From assembly GCF_049808615.1 (NCBI RefSeq), contig NZ_JBNCAN010000024.1:1-64000 (forward strand): a stretch of DNA of 64,000 bases. Direction: 5' to 3'. The stretch is from Modicisalibacter sp049808615 (GTDB taxonomy: Bacteria; Pseudomonadota; Gammaproteobacteria; Pseudomonadales; Halomonadaceae). The notes below the pieces were generated by a model. That model made no database searches, had not been told where the DNA came from, and was given only the letters and a program-made list of their open reading frames with translations. A program made the position numbers and the translations under genes. Shown here piece by piece: positions 8,864 to 17,868 of this stretch; the stretch's first letter is position 1, and each line of letters opens with the position of its first letter.

Positions 8864-9669
8864 CCTTCTCTGTTCTTATTTCCGTCTACCATAGAGAAAA
8901 CCCCGAATACCTTCGCCAGGCTATAAATAGTATATGGGATGATCAAGCACTTAAACCGAATCAAATTGTGCTGGTTAAAGATGGCCCTCTAACATTCGAT
9001 TTGAACGCAGTAGTACAAGATTGGACGAAACGTTTAGATGAGGTCATGACCATTGTTGAATTACCGCAAAACGTTGGCTTGGGGGCAGCATTGAATGCGG
9101 GGCTAAAGCAGTGTCGCCATGAGTTGGTAGCCCGCATGGACACGGATGATATAGCCTTGCCTGAGCGTTTCGAAAAACAAGTTTCCTTTATGGAAAGCAA
9201 TCCAGATATTGCTGCATCGAGCGCGATTCTTGAAGAATGGGATGAAAATTTTAATAGTGTCATCAATATCCGTTACCTGCCTGAGAATCATTGTGATATT
9301 GTCCGATTAGCAAGAAGTCGATCACCTCTGAGTCATCCCCTGGCGATTTTTAGAAAAGATGTGGTATTGGCGGTAGGTGGCTACCCCCCGTTGTGGAAGG
9401 GACAAGATTATGCTTTATGGTCATTGCTGATTAAAAAAGGCTATAATTTGGCGAATTTGCCTGATTTATTGTTGAAGATGAGAACAGGGACTGGATTGGT
9501 AGAGCGCCGAGGTTGGGAGTATTTTAAACACGAGGCGAAACTACTCCAATTCCAACGTAGTATTGGCTTTCTTGGCTTTTATACCTTTCATCGTAATTTA
9601 ATACTGAAATGTGCATTACGACTTTCGCCGAGCCTCGTTAAACGCTTGGCTTACAAATATGCACGCTAA
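8860..9669 (+). CDS. Glycosyltransferase family 2
   Basis: A 269-residue GT-A inverting transferase. The start FSVLISVYHRENPEYLRQAI is the GT2 nucleotide-binding strand. LGAALNAGLKQCRHELVARM followed by DTDD gives the D-x-D metal site, and GQDYALW fits the catalytic-loop region. It has no membrane segment and would act on lipid-linked sugar at the inner face of the membrane. It is translationally coupled to the gene before it (ATGA overlap). It is the last of the clearly AT-rich genes; composition changes just after it. Confidence 0.9.
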   Translation: MTFSVLISVYHRENPEYLRQAINSIWDDQALKPNQIVLVKDGPLTFDLNAVVQDWTKRLDEVMTIVELPQNVGLGAALNAGLKQCRHELVARMDTDDIALPERFEKQVSFMESNPDIAASSAILEEWDENFNSVINIRYLPENHCDIVRLARSRSPLSHPLAIFRKDVVLAVGGYPPLWKGQDYALWSLLIKKGYNLANLPDLLLKMRTGTGLVERRGWEYFKHEAKLLQFQRSIGFLGFYTFHRNLILKCALRLSPSLVKRLAYKYAR

Positions 9670-9687
9670 CAGGCAGTAGAATTTTTT

Positions 9688-10695
9688 ATGAAATTACTGA
9701 TTACAGGCATGGCGGGTTTCATTGGTCATGCGGTAGCAAAAAGGTTATCTGACCTAGGGCATCAGATCGTCGGTATCGATAATCTGAGTGATTATTATGA
9801 TGTGTCGCTCAAGCAGGCACGCCTCGATGATTTAGCTGATCTAGATAACGTTCGCTTTGAAAAGATCGATTTGTCCGATCGCGATACCATAGCAACGCTG
9901 TTCAATACGCATCGGTTCGATATTGTGATCCATCTCGCGGCGCAGGCAGGGGTACGTTATTCATTGGAAAACCCTCATGCGTATGCCGACTCCAATCTGA
10001 CCGGGCACTTGAACATATTGGAGGGCTGCCGACATTCCAAGGTGAAGCATCTGGTCTACGCCTCATCCAGCTCGATCTATGGCATGAATGCCAAATTACC
10101 CTTTTCGGCAGCAGATAATGTCGATCATCCCGTCAGTCTGTATGCAGCGACAAAGAAGGCCAATGAACTGATGTCGCATACCTATTCGCATCTTTACGAT
10201 ATTCCTACTACCGGGCTGCGTTTCTTCACCGTGTATGGCCCTTGGGGGAGGCCAGATATGGCCATGTTCAAGTTCACCAAGAATATTCTTGAGGGCAAAT
10301 CTATTGACGTGTATAACCACGGCGACATGTCTCGTGACTTTACGTACATTGATGACATCGTTGAAGGTGTCGTTCGTATCATGGACGTCATTCCTCAGCG
10401 CAACAACGATTGGAATCCAATTATGGCAACGTCGGATGGCAGTAACGCCGCCTATGCGCTGTATAACATCGGTCATGGCAGCCCCGTTAGCTTAATGGAT
10501 TTCGTTCGTGCGGTGGAAACAGCGACAGGCAAGAAGGCCAACTGTAACTACCTGCCAATGCAACCCGGCGATGTGCAGCGGACCTGGGCGGATACAGAGG
10601 GACTATATCAAGCAACCGGTTATCATCCCAAGGTAGGAGTCGAGGAGGGTGCTCGCCGCTTTGTAGAATGGTACCGCGGTTATTACCATATTTGA
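9688..10695 (+). CDS. NAD-dependent UDP-sugar epimerase, UDP-glucuronate 4-epimerase-like
   Basis: A 335-residue short-chain dehydrogenase/reductase. The N-terminal Rossmann motif is ITGMAGFIGHAVAK (G-x-x-G-x-x-G). NLSDYYDVSLKQARL is the stretch typical of UDP-glucuronate 4-epimerases (CapI/LspL type). The catalytic Ser lies in ASSSSIYG, and the Tyr-x-x-x-Lys in SLYAATKKANE. The enzyme would interconvert UDP-glucuronate and UDP-galacturonate in the cytoplasm, giving an acidic sugar donor for this polysaccharide. UDP-glucose epimerase activity cannot be excluded, but the N-D-Y-Y-D signature favours the uronate group. Confidence 0.85.
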   Translation: MKLLITGMAGFIGHAVAKRLSDLGHQIVGIDNLSDYYDVSLKQARLDDLADLDNVRFEKIDLSDRDTIATLFNTHRFDIVIHLAAQAGVRYSLENPHAYADSNLTGHLNILEGCRHSKVKHLVYASSSSIYGMNAKLPFSAADNVDHPVSLYAATKKANELMSHTYSHLYDIPTTGLRFFTVYGPWGRPDMAMFKFTKNILEGKSIDVYNHGDMSRDFTYIDDIVEGVVRIMDVIPQRNNDWNPIMATSDGSNAAYALYNIGHGSPVSLMDFVRAVETATGKKANCNYLPMQPGDVQRTWADTEGLYQATGYHPKVGVEEGARRFVEWYRGYYHI

Positions 10696-10728
10696 TAATA
10701 GGTGCGAAATTTTGCTGTCGGAGCCTGC

Positions 10729-12003
10729 GTGAAAACCAATTTCGAACGCCGCCATTCTCGGTGGTACGAAAAGCTATTGCTGGGCTTACCCTTTCAGCTT
10801 TTGGTTGGTTTGCCTTTTGTCATCTTTTTACCTTCTCTTGAACGCTGGGGTTGGGAGTTCTGGCTCTACTTGCCGGATGTGCGAAGAAACACCATCGCTG
10901 CGATAGCGTTGTCTTTTTTTGCTATCGTTTTGACTCTAAGACGCATGATGCGCTTTCCAGGAGCCCAAGTAGCAGCCTATATTTTTCCAACCGTCTCGAC
11001 TGTCTTTCTAATTTCGGTTGCCATCCTCTTTTTTACTCGTGAAGCGTATACTCGCCAAGTAATGCTCAGCGGCTATTTGCTTTGTTTGATGTGGTTCTAT
11101 GCGGGGTATTTCATCGGGCGACGCTACAGAATACTAAAATTGGCGGTAGTACCTTTGGGTGCAGCACTGAAACTCAAACCGATTCACCAAGTTGAGCTGC
11201 GCTATTTGAAAGCTCCCGAGCTGACTGGAACACGTTTCGATGGAATCGTTGCGGACCTGCGTGCAGAAGAACTTGGCCCAGAATGGGAGAGGTTTTTGGC
11301 TAAATGTACGCTCAGTCACATACCGGTCTATCACATCAAACAGATCAAAGAGTCGATTACTGGCCAGGTTCGCATTGATCACCTCTCCGAGAACGAATTC
11401 GGGTCACTGCTGCCATCATCATTCTATGGTGGGCTAAAGCGAATAGTGGATTTCTTCGGTGCCCTTTTATTGCTCCCATTACTGGCACCCGTCATGCTCG
11501 TGTGTGCCGTAGCGATCAAACTGGATAGTCTTGGTCCTGCGTTATTCATACAGCCACGTATGGGGTATCGGGGAATACCTTTCAAAGTCTACAAATTTCG
11601 CAGCATGTACTGTGACCAAGAAGGACTTGGTTTTACCGAAGGTGAAGATGATCCGCGTATTACGCGAGTAGGCAGGATCATACGCAAATATCGCTTGGAT
11701 GAATTACCTCAGCTACTCAATGTGCTCAAAGGAGAGATGAGTTTTATTGGTCCGAGGCCCGAGTCCATGGAACTTTCTTCATGGTATGAGAAAGACGTGC
11801 CTTTTTTCAGCTATCGACATATTGTACGACCAGGAATTTCTGGCTGGGCGCAAGTGGAGCAGGGGTATGCGGCAGAAGTGGATGGCATGACCGCGAAGTT
11901 GCAATATGACTTTTACTACATCAAGCATTTTTCGCTTTGGCTCGATGTGTTGATCGTATTCAAGACTATCAAGACGATCTTCACGGGGTTTGGGGCGCGA
12001 TAA
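10729..12003 (+). CDS. Undecaprenyl-phosphate sugar transferase (priming enzyme)
   Basis: A polyprenol-phosphate hexose-1-phosphate transferase of about 424 residues that loads the first sugar of the repeat onto the lipid carrier. The N-terminal third has four hydrophobic segments. The C-terminal third is the bacterial sugar transferase domain, with a membrane re-entrant helix (DFFGALLLLPLLAPVMLVC), then the catalytic stretch with FKVYKFRSM, RKYRLDELPQLLNVL and GPRP, and near the end RPGISGWAQV. The GTG at 10729 has CGGAG five bases upstream; an in-frame GTG at 10702 would add nine residues. Which sugar it uses is not readable from sequence. Confidence 0.88.
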   Translation: MKTNFERRHSRWYEKLLLGLPFQLLVGLPFVIFLPSLERWGWEFWLYLPDVRRNTIAAIALSFFAIVLTLRRMMRFPGAQVAAYIFPTVSTVFLISVAILFFTREAYTRQVMLSGYLLCLMWFYAGYFIGRRYRILKLAVVPLGAALKLKPIHQVELRYLKAPELTGTRFDGIVADLRAEELGPEWERFLAKCTLSHIPVYHIKQIKESITGQVRIDHLSENEFGSLLPSSFYGGLKRIVDFFGALLLLPLLAPVMLVCAVAIKLDSLGPALFIQPRMGYRGIPFKVYKFRSMYCDQEGLGFTEGEDDPRITRVGRIIRKYRLDELPQLLNVLKGEMSFIGPRPESMELSSWYEKDVPFFSYRHIVRPGISGWAQVEQGYAAEVDGMTAKLQYDFYYIKHFSLWLDVLIVFKTIKTIFTGFGAR

Positions 12004-12039
12004 CGCTCAGTAGCTGATTATGAAGCAGAGACAATAGAT

Positions 12040-13212
12040 TTGCGCACCTTGGTAATAGTAAGAAGTCTCAAAATAGGGGGCATGGAGCGTGTTGCTGTCA
12101 ATCTGGCCGATGCTTTTGCCGAGGCAGGCCATGAAAGTCATCTCATGGTGTATCGCAAACGCGAGAAGGGATTGGCTCCCGAGCATCCAGATGTAAAGAT
12201 TCACGTATTTCCTCTACGCTGGATACAGCGTTTGACGGGGCTCGGGCTCCTGATAGAGCTGATTTCACGCCTATTGCTTAACCCGTTGATCCGCCGTTCG
12301 CATTTCGTATGGACGGGGTTTTTAGGGGGGTACTTATTGAAGGCGTGGCTTTGGCGATTCGAACGACAACATGGGCGTCTTGATCGCATCATATTTCGTG
12401 GCCTAGGGACCTTCGAGCTTGTCTGGAGCTACCGTGACGATCGGGCAAGATTCGTCATGGAAAACAATCTGCCGATTCAAGAGACGTCCTGGAAGCAGAA
12501 GCTGTTTGCCAGATGCCTGTTTCCGGGCAAGCATCTTGTCGCTGTGTCACGAGGTGTGGCTGATAATATTCGCTTAAGCCTGGAGCAATGGAATGTTCGA
12601 CCTGCGTCGTTATCAATCATCGTCAATCCTTGCCCTGTAGCGAGAATTCGCCAGCGAATGCAGGAAGATGAGCCGGCATTGCCTTCGCAACCCTACATCG
12701 TCAATGTGGCACGTTTAGTCACACAAAAGGATCATGATCTCCTGCTCAGGGCTTACGCGTCTGCGAATCCGCGCGAACTGCTTGTTATCGTGGGGGATGG
12801 GGCATTGCGAGAGACCTTGCAGAAGAAAGCCAAATCGCTAGGCGTTGCCGAGAAAGTGCTTTTTGTTGGGCAGCGTGACAATCCTTACCCTTGGATGCGT
12901 CATGCGCGACTGTTTGTCCTTAGCTCAATCGTGGAAGGCATGGGCATTGTGCTTACCGAGGCGCTTGCGTGTGGCACCCCGGTCATTTCCGTGGATTGTC
13001 CGGGGGGGATTCGCGAAGTGCTCAAGGGTGATCTTGAAAATGCAATTGCAGAACATAGCGAAGAAGGGCTCGCTGAAAAAATTCGACATTGTCTGCAAGG
13101 TCCAAAGCCGGTTGTTAACGATGCATGGCTACAAGACTTCCTCCCATGTAAAGTGGTTGAACATTTTTTGGAGCACCAGCACGCTTGCAGCAATTTCAAG
13201 AATCAATGTTAG
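12040..13212 (+). CDS. Glycosyltransferase family 4
   Basis: A 390-residue GT-B transferase. The first strand and loop RTLVIVRSLKIGGMERVAVN carry the G-G-M-E-R form of the GT4 acceptor-side loop. The donor domain shows IVNVARLVTQKDHDLLLRAY and LFVLSSIVEGMGIVLTEALA with the E-G-M-G-I-V-L-T-E motif. The start is a TTG behind a weak GCAGAGA site; the only nearby ATG (12020) runs into a stop after five codons. It probably adds a sugar to the repeat unit primed by the preceding enzyme. Confidence 0.87.
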   Translation: MRTLVIVRSLKIGGMERVAVNLADAFAEAGHESHLMVYRKREKGLAPEHPDVKIHVFPLRWIQRLTGLGLLIELISRLLLNPLIRRSHFVWTGFLGGYLLKAWLWRFERQHGRLDRIIFRGLGTFELVWSYRDDRARFVMENNLPIQETSWKQKLFARCLFPGKHLVAVSRGVADNIRLSLEQWNVRPASLSIIVNPCPVARIRQRMQEDEPALPSQPYIVNVARLVTQKDHDLLLRAYASANPRELLVIVGDGALRETLQKKAKSLGVAEKVLFVGQRDNPYPWMRHARLFVLSSIVEGMGIVLTEALACGTPVISVDCPGGIREVLKGDLENAIAEHSEEGLAEKIRHCLQGPKPVVNDAWLQDFLPCKVVEHFLEHQHACSNFKNQC

Positions 13213-13243
13213 AAAAAATCAAAGCAACAGAACAGTAAATTCG

Positions 13244-14554
13244 ATGATTAGCAGTATTAATTTAGACGGTTGGCGACAAAAAAATTATTGGCTCGGCTGG
13301 CTGGCAATTTCAATTTATGCGTTCTTCTGGCTGATTGATCTGGATATCTCCCGTGCCGGAGAATCACTGTTCATTCTCTGCTTTGTGATTGCCTGGTTTT
13401 CGGAACCTGACAAACACCTTAAGCGACATAAAATATTCATACTATTATTAGTTTTTTTAGGTTTACAGATAGGCGTGTATTTTTTTGCTGCTGAGCGTTT
13501 CCCCGAATTTTCCGATAGCCAAGTAAAAGCGGGCCGGCACATGGCTAAGCTTTTTCTATGCATAGCGATAGCGTGGTGGCTAAAGGGATCGACTCGTTCG
13601 GTTTTATACTTGCTGGTCGTTTTATGTGCAGGTTTCTTTGCTTCTCTCGTATTCAACTCCAGTATTCTAGACTGGCAATTAGGGTTGAAGGGCTATCGCG
13701 TTGATTTTAGTTATAAGAATGCGCAGCATACGTCGGTCTACTTTGGGCTTTCATTATTTTTAGGTTTTTTTTGGTTGTTGCATTCGGTTTTTATAAAGGC
13801 GTCGTACTCAAAAACGGTCTTGGCGCTAATAATTACGGTTGTTTCTATTATCGGGGTTATCATCACTCAGACACGTGCTGTCTGGTTAGCGATTCCGGTC
13901 ACGCTTTTTTGCGTAGCAATTATCGTGATATACACGAGCTTCAAGTCGGGTCGATTCAAGCTGTCTAAAGCCAAGATGACGGCAATATTACTAGGTTTTA
14001 TGGTTGCAGCAGGATTAGGTGCTGTAGCATTCAAGCCGTTTATTGAGAAGCGGTTTGAAGAAGAGGAAAGGCAAGTAATCAGTTCCGCTATTCAAGGGAA
14101 TATGGATGACATTTCTTATAGCAGCATCGGCAATCGCTTACATACATGGACCTACGCTCTAGAAAAAATTGGCGAGCGACCGCTGACCGGCTGGGGGCCT
14201 CAGAGCCGTAAGCCCTTAATCGATGAGGGGCCTTTTCCAGACTGGATAAAAGATATGTATGGTCATTTTCATAATTCCTATATCGAAATTGCCTTGGCCT
14301 ATGGTTTGATAGGCGTACTGATTTTTGCCGTGCTTACCTTTTGTATTATTAGAGGCATCGTGAAATTGTCGAAGGCAAAGCATGATTTTCTTTTCCTGGG
14401 GTTGCTTTCCGCTTTTGTGTTTTTTGCGATAGTGAATTTTTTCGAATCCTATCTAATTTTTAGAACAGGCATGTATTTCTATATTTTGCTAGGTGGTATG
14501 GGATTGACCTTTTATCTATTCGATGTGGATGCGAGAGATAAGCGGATCTCATGA
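13244..14554 (+). CDS. O-antigen ligase/polymerase family membrane protein (Wzy_C)
   Basis: A 436-residue integral membrane protein with about eleven hydrophobic segments. Between late segments is a periplasmic loop with NRLHTWTYALEKIGERPLTG, then HFHNSYIEIALAYGLIG. This is the R-x-x-x-W ... H-N-x-x-x motif of the Wzy_C family, shared by O-antigen ligases (WaaL) and some polymerases (Wzy). It would join or transfer finished glycan chains at the periplasmic face. An open frame extends upstream through the previous gene, but ATG 13244 is the natural start. It overlaps the following GT8 gene by four bases. Ligase and polymerase cannot be told apart here. Confidence 0.85.
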   Translation: MISSINLDGWRQKNYWLGWLAISIYAFFWLIDLDISRAGESLFILCFVIAWFSEPDKHLKRHKIFILLLVFLGLQIGVYFFAAERFPEFSDSQVKAGRHMAKLFLCIAIAWWLKGSTRSVLYLLVVLCAGFFASLVFNSSILDWQLGLKGYRVDFSYKNAQHTSVYFGLSLFLGFFWLLHSVFIKASYSKTVLALIITVVSIIGVIITQTRAVWLAIPVTLFCVAIIVIYTSFKSGRFKLSKAKMTAILLGFMVAAGLGAVAFKPFIEKRFEEEERQVISSAIQGNMDDISYSSIGNRLHTWTYALEKIGERPLTGWGPQSRKPLIDEGPFPDWIKDMYGHFHNSYIEIALAYGLIGVLIFAVLTFCIIRGIVKLSKAKHDFLFLGLLSAFVFFAIVNFFESYLIFRTGMYFYILLGGMGLTFYLFDVDARDKRIS

Positions 14555-15459
14555 TCGATGTCGTTTTCTGTGCCGATGAAACCTATGCCAGGTACGGGGC
14601 CGTTGCGATGGCCTCCGCTATCGCGAACTGCTCGACACCGCATCAGCTTCACTTTCATTGGCTGACAACCGGCTTGAGTAACGAGACGCACGCCGGTTTG
14701 TACAAGCTTGCAGAAGATGCTGGTGCCCGCATTGATATTCTCGAGCTAGACGAAACTGTTTCGAATGGGCTCGAGTTGGGCCGTTTTGGTGCTGCTTCAT
14801 TACTACGTTTGACGATGCATCATTATCTTCCCAAGACGATTGAAAAATTGGTCTACCTGGATTGTGATGTGCTGGTCCTGGGCGATCTTGCTGAATTGTG
14901 GTCTATGCCTCTGGATGGATGCATCGCTGGTGCGGTCATGGATTTGTGTAATCCTAGAAACCTTGCTACTCGGAATGGCGTAGAGGATTATTTCAATTCA
15001 GGGATTTTGCTTGTCGATTTGGATAAGTGGGCGATCAGAAATGTTGATGAGCAGGCTTTGACTTACATCAACGAGAAAAAAGATACACTAAAGCTTATTG
15101 ATCAGGATGCGCTCAATCACGTGTTGGCAAAGGATTGGAAGAGGCTTCCTATGGCATGGAACTTCCAGCCAACAGCGTATGCCGCGCAAGAAAAGGGGTA
15201 TCACCATTTGCAGCCGTATTCTTCCGAGCTGAAAGAGGCCGTTGAGCGTCCAAAAATCGTTCATTTCATTGGCTCGACGAAGCCTTGGCATCCTGGGTGT
15301 ACTCATCCATTGCAAGAACTCTTTGTATCGTATTCGCAAAGAACCCCTTGGCCCATCGATATGAAGGGACTGAAGAAGTCCTTGCCTCTCTCGCAGCGAA
15401 TTCGCATGGCCTTACGGGCGCCCAAACTCCGTCGCCGACGAAAACTGACCCTGCGCTAG
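14551..15459 (+). CDS. Glycosyltransferase family 8
   Basis: A 302-residue retaining GT-A enzyme of the LPS galactosyl/glucosyltransferase type (WaaJ/WaaI-like). Visible motifs are DVVFCADETYARYGAVAMAS at the N-terminus, LVYLDCDVLVLGDLAELW with the D-x-D metal site, YFNSGILLVDLDKW, DQDALNHVL and near the end KIVHFIGSTKPW, where His is a third metal ligand in the family. The C-terminus is a basic, probably membrane-attaching tail (KLRRRRKLTLR). Its stop TAG sits in a CTAG that also holds the stop of the convergent gene. Confidence 0.9.
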   Translation: MIDVVFCADETYARYGAVAMASAIANCSTPHQLHFHWLTTGLSNETHAGLYKLAEDAGARIDILELDETVSNGLELGRFGAASLLRLTMHHYLPKTIEKLVYLDCDVLVLGDLAELWSMPLDGCIAGAVMDLCNPRNLATRNGVEDYFNSGILLVDLDKWAIRNVDEQALTYINEKKDTLKLIDQDALNHVLAKDWKRLPMAWNFQPTAYAAQEKGYHHLQPYSSELKEAVERPKIVHFIGSTKPWHPGCTHPLQELFVSYSQRTPWPIDMKGLKKSLPLSQRIRMALRAPKLRRRRKLTLR

Positions 15460-16634
15460 ACAACACCGGCATTGCATTCTTTTTGGGGGCTATCGAAAAT
15501 CAACGAGTTGAAAGAGGCTTCGAGTGCCGCGTACTGGTGTTCGTGGGAGTACTGGGTGGCGAGATGCGCGAGTCGATGCCCAAGCGCTTGTGGATCGTTG
15601 TTCAATACCGTTTCGATACGCAGAGCCCAGTCTTCGGGATCATAGGTATCGAGTACCAGTTCTCCGTACTGCTGCCCCTTGAGAAGTTCCGCTGCACCCG
15701 TCCAGGATGACACGATCACCGGCGTGGCACAGGCCATTGCCTCGAGTACCACGCAGCCGAACTCTTCGATATGTGCCGGGAGCACAAAGAGATCAAGGGC
15801 ACCATAGAGATGCTCGACGTCCGCCACGGTCGTTCGCCAGATAAAGCGGCCATCGACGCCGAGCTCTTTTGTTTGTTGCTGATAAAGGCAGGCATCATCC
15901 TTGCCTATCACCAGAAAACGGTAACGCTTGGGTAAGCGCTCATTCAGAAGGGCAGCGATCTTCACAAATCCGGCCACATTGCGTTTCTTGAAATTGCCGG
16001 ACGTCACCAGACCCACGAGATACTCGTCTTCACCGACGCCCAACGCTGACCGCAGGGCGTGGCGTTCGCTCCTCGCTTTAGCAGGGTTGAATTGCTCGGC
16101 ATCGTAACCTGGATAACTTACCTCGAGTTTGTCATCGTCGATGCCGTAACGCGTCTTGAAGTCGTTGGCCATCATCTGCGAATTGGTCACGACACGCCGG
16201 AATCGATCCTGTTTCAAGACATGGTCGTGGATGGCGGCGACTTCATGTCCTTTGGGTAGCTCGCGGCCATGAATGCGCTTGCTGGCGAGATGGACACAGT
16301 TGTGCATATAAATGACATCGTGACTCTCGGCGTCACCATGACTAACCAGCAGTGCGGGGTGGTGGCGTTTGCACCAGGCGTGGACTCGGTGATTGAACCA
16401 GAAGCGACGAAAGGCGCCCTTGAAAGGCCAGCGGTGGAGTCGAACGAGGTTGGCGCCATGCGCATCGATCAGGTCCGTATTGGCCTTTTCAGCCAATACG
16501 ACGACGCTATAGCCCATCCTGCTCAGGAGCGCCATCTGGTTGAACGCGATGCGCGAAGCCCCGGTGCTTTTTTCCACCTGACGTATGGCAATGGCTGCCA
16601 CGGGCGGCTGGCTTGGTGGCTTGGAAGAGGGCAT
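15456..16634 (-). CDS. Glycosyltransferase family 4 (paralogue of the 22.0-23.2 kb gene)
   Basis: A 392-residue GT-B enzyme with PPVAAIAIRQVEKSTGASRI at its start and donor motif LFVLPAHIEEFGCVVLEAMA, where Glu-Phe-Gly and the later Glu fit the E-x7-E site. It is clearly related along its whole length to the product of 22032-23189: both have the IAIRQVEKSTGASR start, a VSHGDAES-DVIYMHNCVHLAS block and GNFKKRNVAGFV or GNFQKRNVAGFV. This points to a duplication on either side of the Fuc4NAc module. It is transcribed against the main operon, and its stop overlaps the GT8 stop. Acceptor unknown. Confidence 0.88.
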   Translation of the reverse strand: MPSSKPPSQPPVAAIAIRQVEKSTGASRIAFNQMALLSRMGYSVVVLAEKANTDLIDAHGANLVRLHRWPFKGAFRRFWFNHRVHAWCKRHHPALLVSHGDAESHDVIYMHNCVHLASKRIHGRELPKGHEVAAIHDHVLKQDRFRRVVTNSQMMANDFKTRYGIDDDKLEVSYPGYDAEQFNPAKARSERHALRSALGVGEDEYLVGLVTSGNFKKRNVAGFVKIAALLNERLPKRYRFLVIGKDDACLYQQQTKELGVDGRFIWRTTVADVEHLYGALDLFVLPAHIEEFGCVVLEAMACATPVIVSSWTGAAELLKGQQYGELVLDTYDPEDWALRIETVLNNDPQALGHRLAHLATQYSHEHQYAALEASFNSLIFDSPQKECNAGVV

Positions 16635-16776
16635 CGTGGCTGTTCGCTTCTACCGGCAAGTGTAAGTTGACTCCGTAAGAGACACTATAGGCTATGGGCT
16701 ACACGGGTCACTGACAACCCAGAAACCTTTCAATTCAATAGTGCAGCGCCTGGAGCCTAGGCCTATCGTGTTTTAT

Positions 16777-17868
16777 ATGAATAGCGCTATAAAAACCATT
16801 CTCGTCACCGGCGGTGCCGGCTTTATCGGGTCGGCTGTGATTCGACATCTGATTGCTAACACCCAGTGTCGTGTCGTGAACGTGGACAAACTGACCTATG
16901 CCGGTAATCTTGAATCGTTGCGGTCGGTATCCGGTAGCGGTCGTTACACATTCGAGCAGGTAGACATATGCAGCAGGGAGGCGCTGGAGAGGGTGTTTGC
17001 CACACATCGACCCGATGCCGTCATGCACCTGGCCGCCGAAAGTCATGTCGATCGTTCCATAGACGGGCCAGCAGCCTTCATTGAAACCAATATTGTGGGT
17101 ACTTATACGCTACTGGATGTGGCCAAAAGCTACTGGCAGGGGCTGGATGTCGAGCGTAAAGCTGGATTTCGTTTCCATCATATATCGACCGATGAAGTAT
17201 ACGGCGATCTTGAAGGGCCTGAGGGATTGTTCGTCGAGACGACGCCTTACAGGCCAAGTTCGCCATATTCTGCCAGTAAGGCGAGCGCTGACCATCTCGT
17301 ACGGGCTTGGCAACGCACCTATGATTTCCCTGCGGTAGTGACCAATTGCTCCAATAACTACGGTCCCTATCATTTCCCGGAAAAACTTATCCCGCTGATG
17401 ATTCTCAATGCCCTGGAAGGTAGGGAGCTTCCTATCTATGGAAAAGGCGAACAGGTGCGCGACTGGCTGTACGTGGACGACCATGCGCGTGCCCTTTGCC
17501 TGGTAATGAGCAATGGAAAAATCGGTGACACCTACAACATTGGCGGGCACAACGAGAAGCGGAATATCGATGTGGTACTGGCACTATGCGATTTACTGGA
17601 AGAGATGGCGCCAGACAAGCCAGTAGGCGTTGCGAACTACCGTGATTTGATTGTCTCGGTAAGCGATCGGCCCGGCCATGATCTTCGCTATGCCATCGAT
17701 GCGGGAAAGATTCAGCGGGAATTGGGCTGGATACCTACCGAATCCTTTGAAAGCGGGCTTCGTAAGACGGTGAGCTGGTACTTGAGCAATCTGGATTGGT
17801 GTGAGAGGGCATTGAACAACACCTATCAGCGTGAGCGCCTTGGTGCTGCAGGCGAGTGCAGGCCATGA
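16777..17868 (+). CDS. rfbB: dTDP-glucose 4,6-dehydratase
   Basis: A 363-residue enzyme that turns dTDP-glucose into dTDP-4-keto-6-deoxyglucose using bound NAD. Motifs are ILVTGGAGFIGSAV (NAD), HLAAESHVDRSIDGP, HISTDEVYGDL with the catalytic Asp-Glu pair, YSASKASADHLVRAW with Tyr-x-x-x-Lys, and NNYGPYHFPEKLIPLMI. Length is normal for RfbB/RmlB. ATG 16777 fits the family start; an in-frame GTG at 16741 would add 12 residues. It shares ATGA with rfbA. No rmlC or rmlD follows, so the keto sugar probably goes to the aminotransferase gene downstream instead of to rhamnose. Confidence 0.95.
   Translation: MNSAIKTILVTGGAGFIGSAVIRHLIANTQCRVVNVDKLTYAGNLESLRSVSGSGRYTFEQVDICSREALERVFATHRPDAVMHLAAESHVDRSIDGPAAFIETNIVGTYTLLDVAKSYWQGLDVERKAGFRFHHISTDEVYGDLEGPEGLFVETTPYRPSSPYSASKASADHLVRAWQRTYDFPAVVTNCSNNYGPYHFPEKLIPLMILNALEGRELPIYGKGEQVRDWLYVDDHARALCLVMSNGKIGDTYNIGGHNEKRNIDVVLALCDLLEEMAPDKPVGVANYRDLIVSVSDRPGHDLRYAIDAGKIQRELGWIPTESFESGLRKTVSWYLSNLDWCERALNNTYQRERLGAAGECRP

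Noticed and set aside
12845..13243. N-terminal extension of the Wzy_C protein by 133 codons
   Set aside because: The extension lies inside the preceding GT4 gene in another frame and adds no membrane helix; ATG 13244 starts right before the first one.
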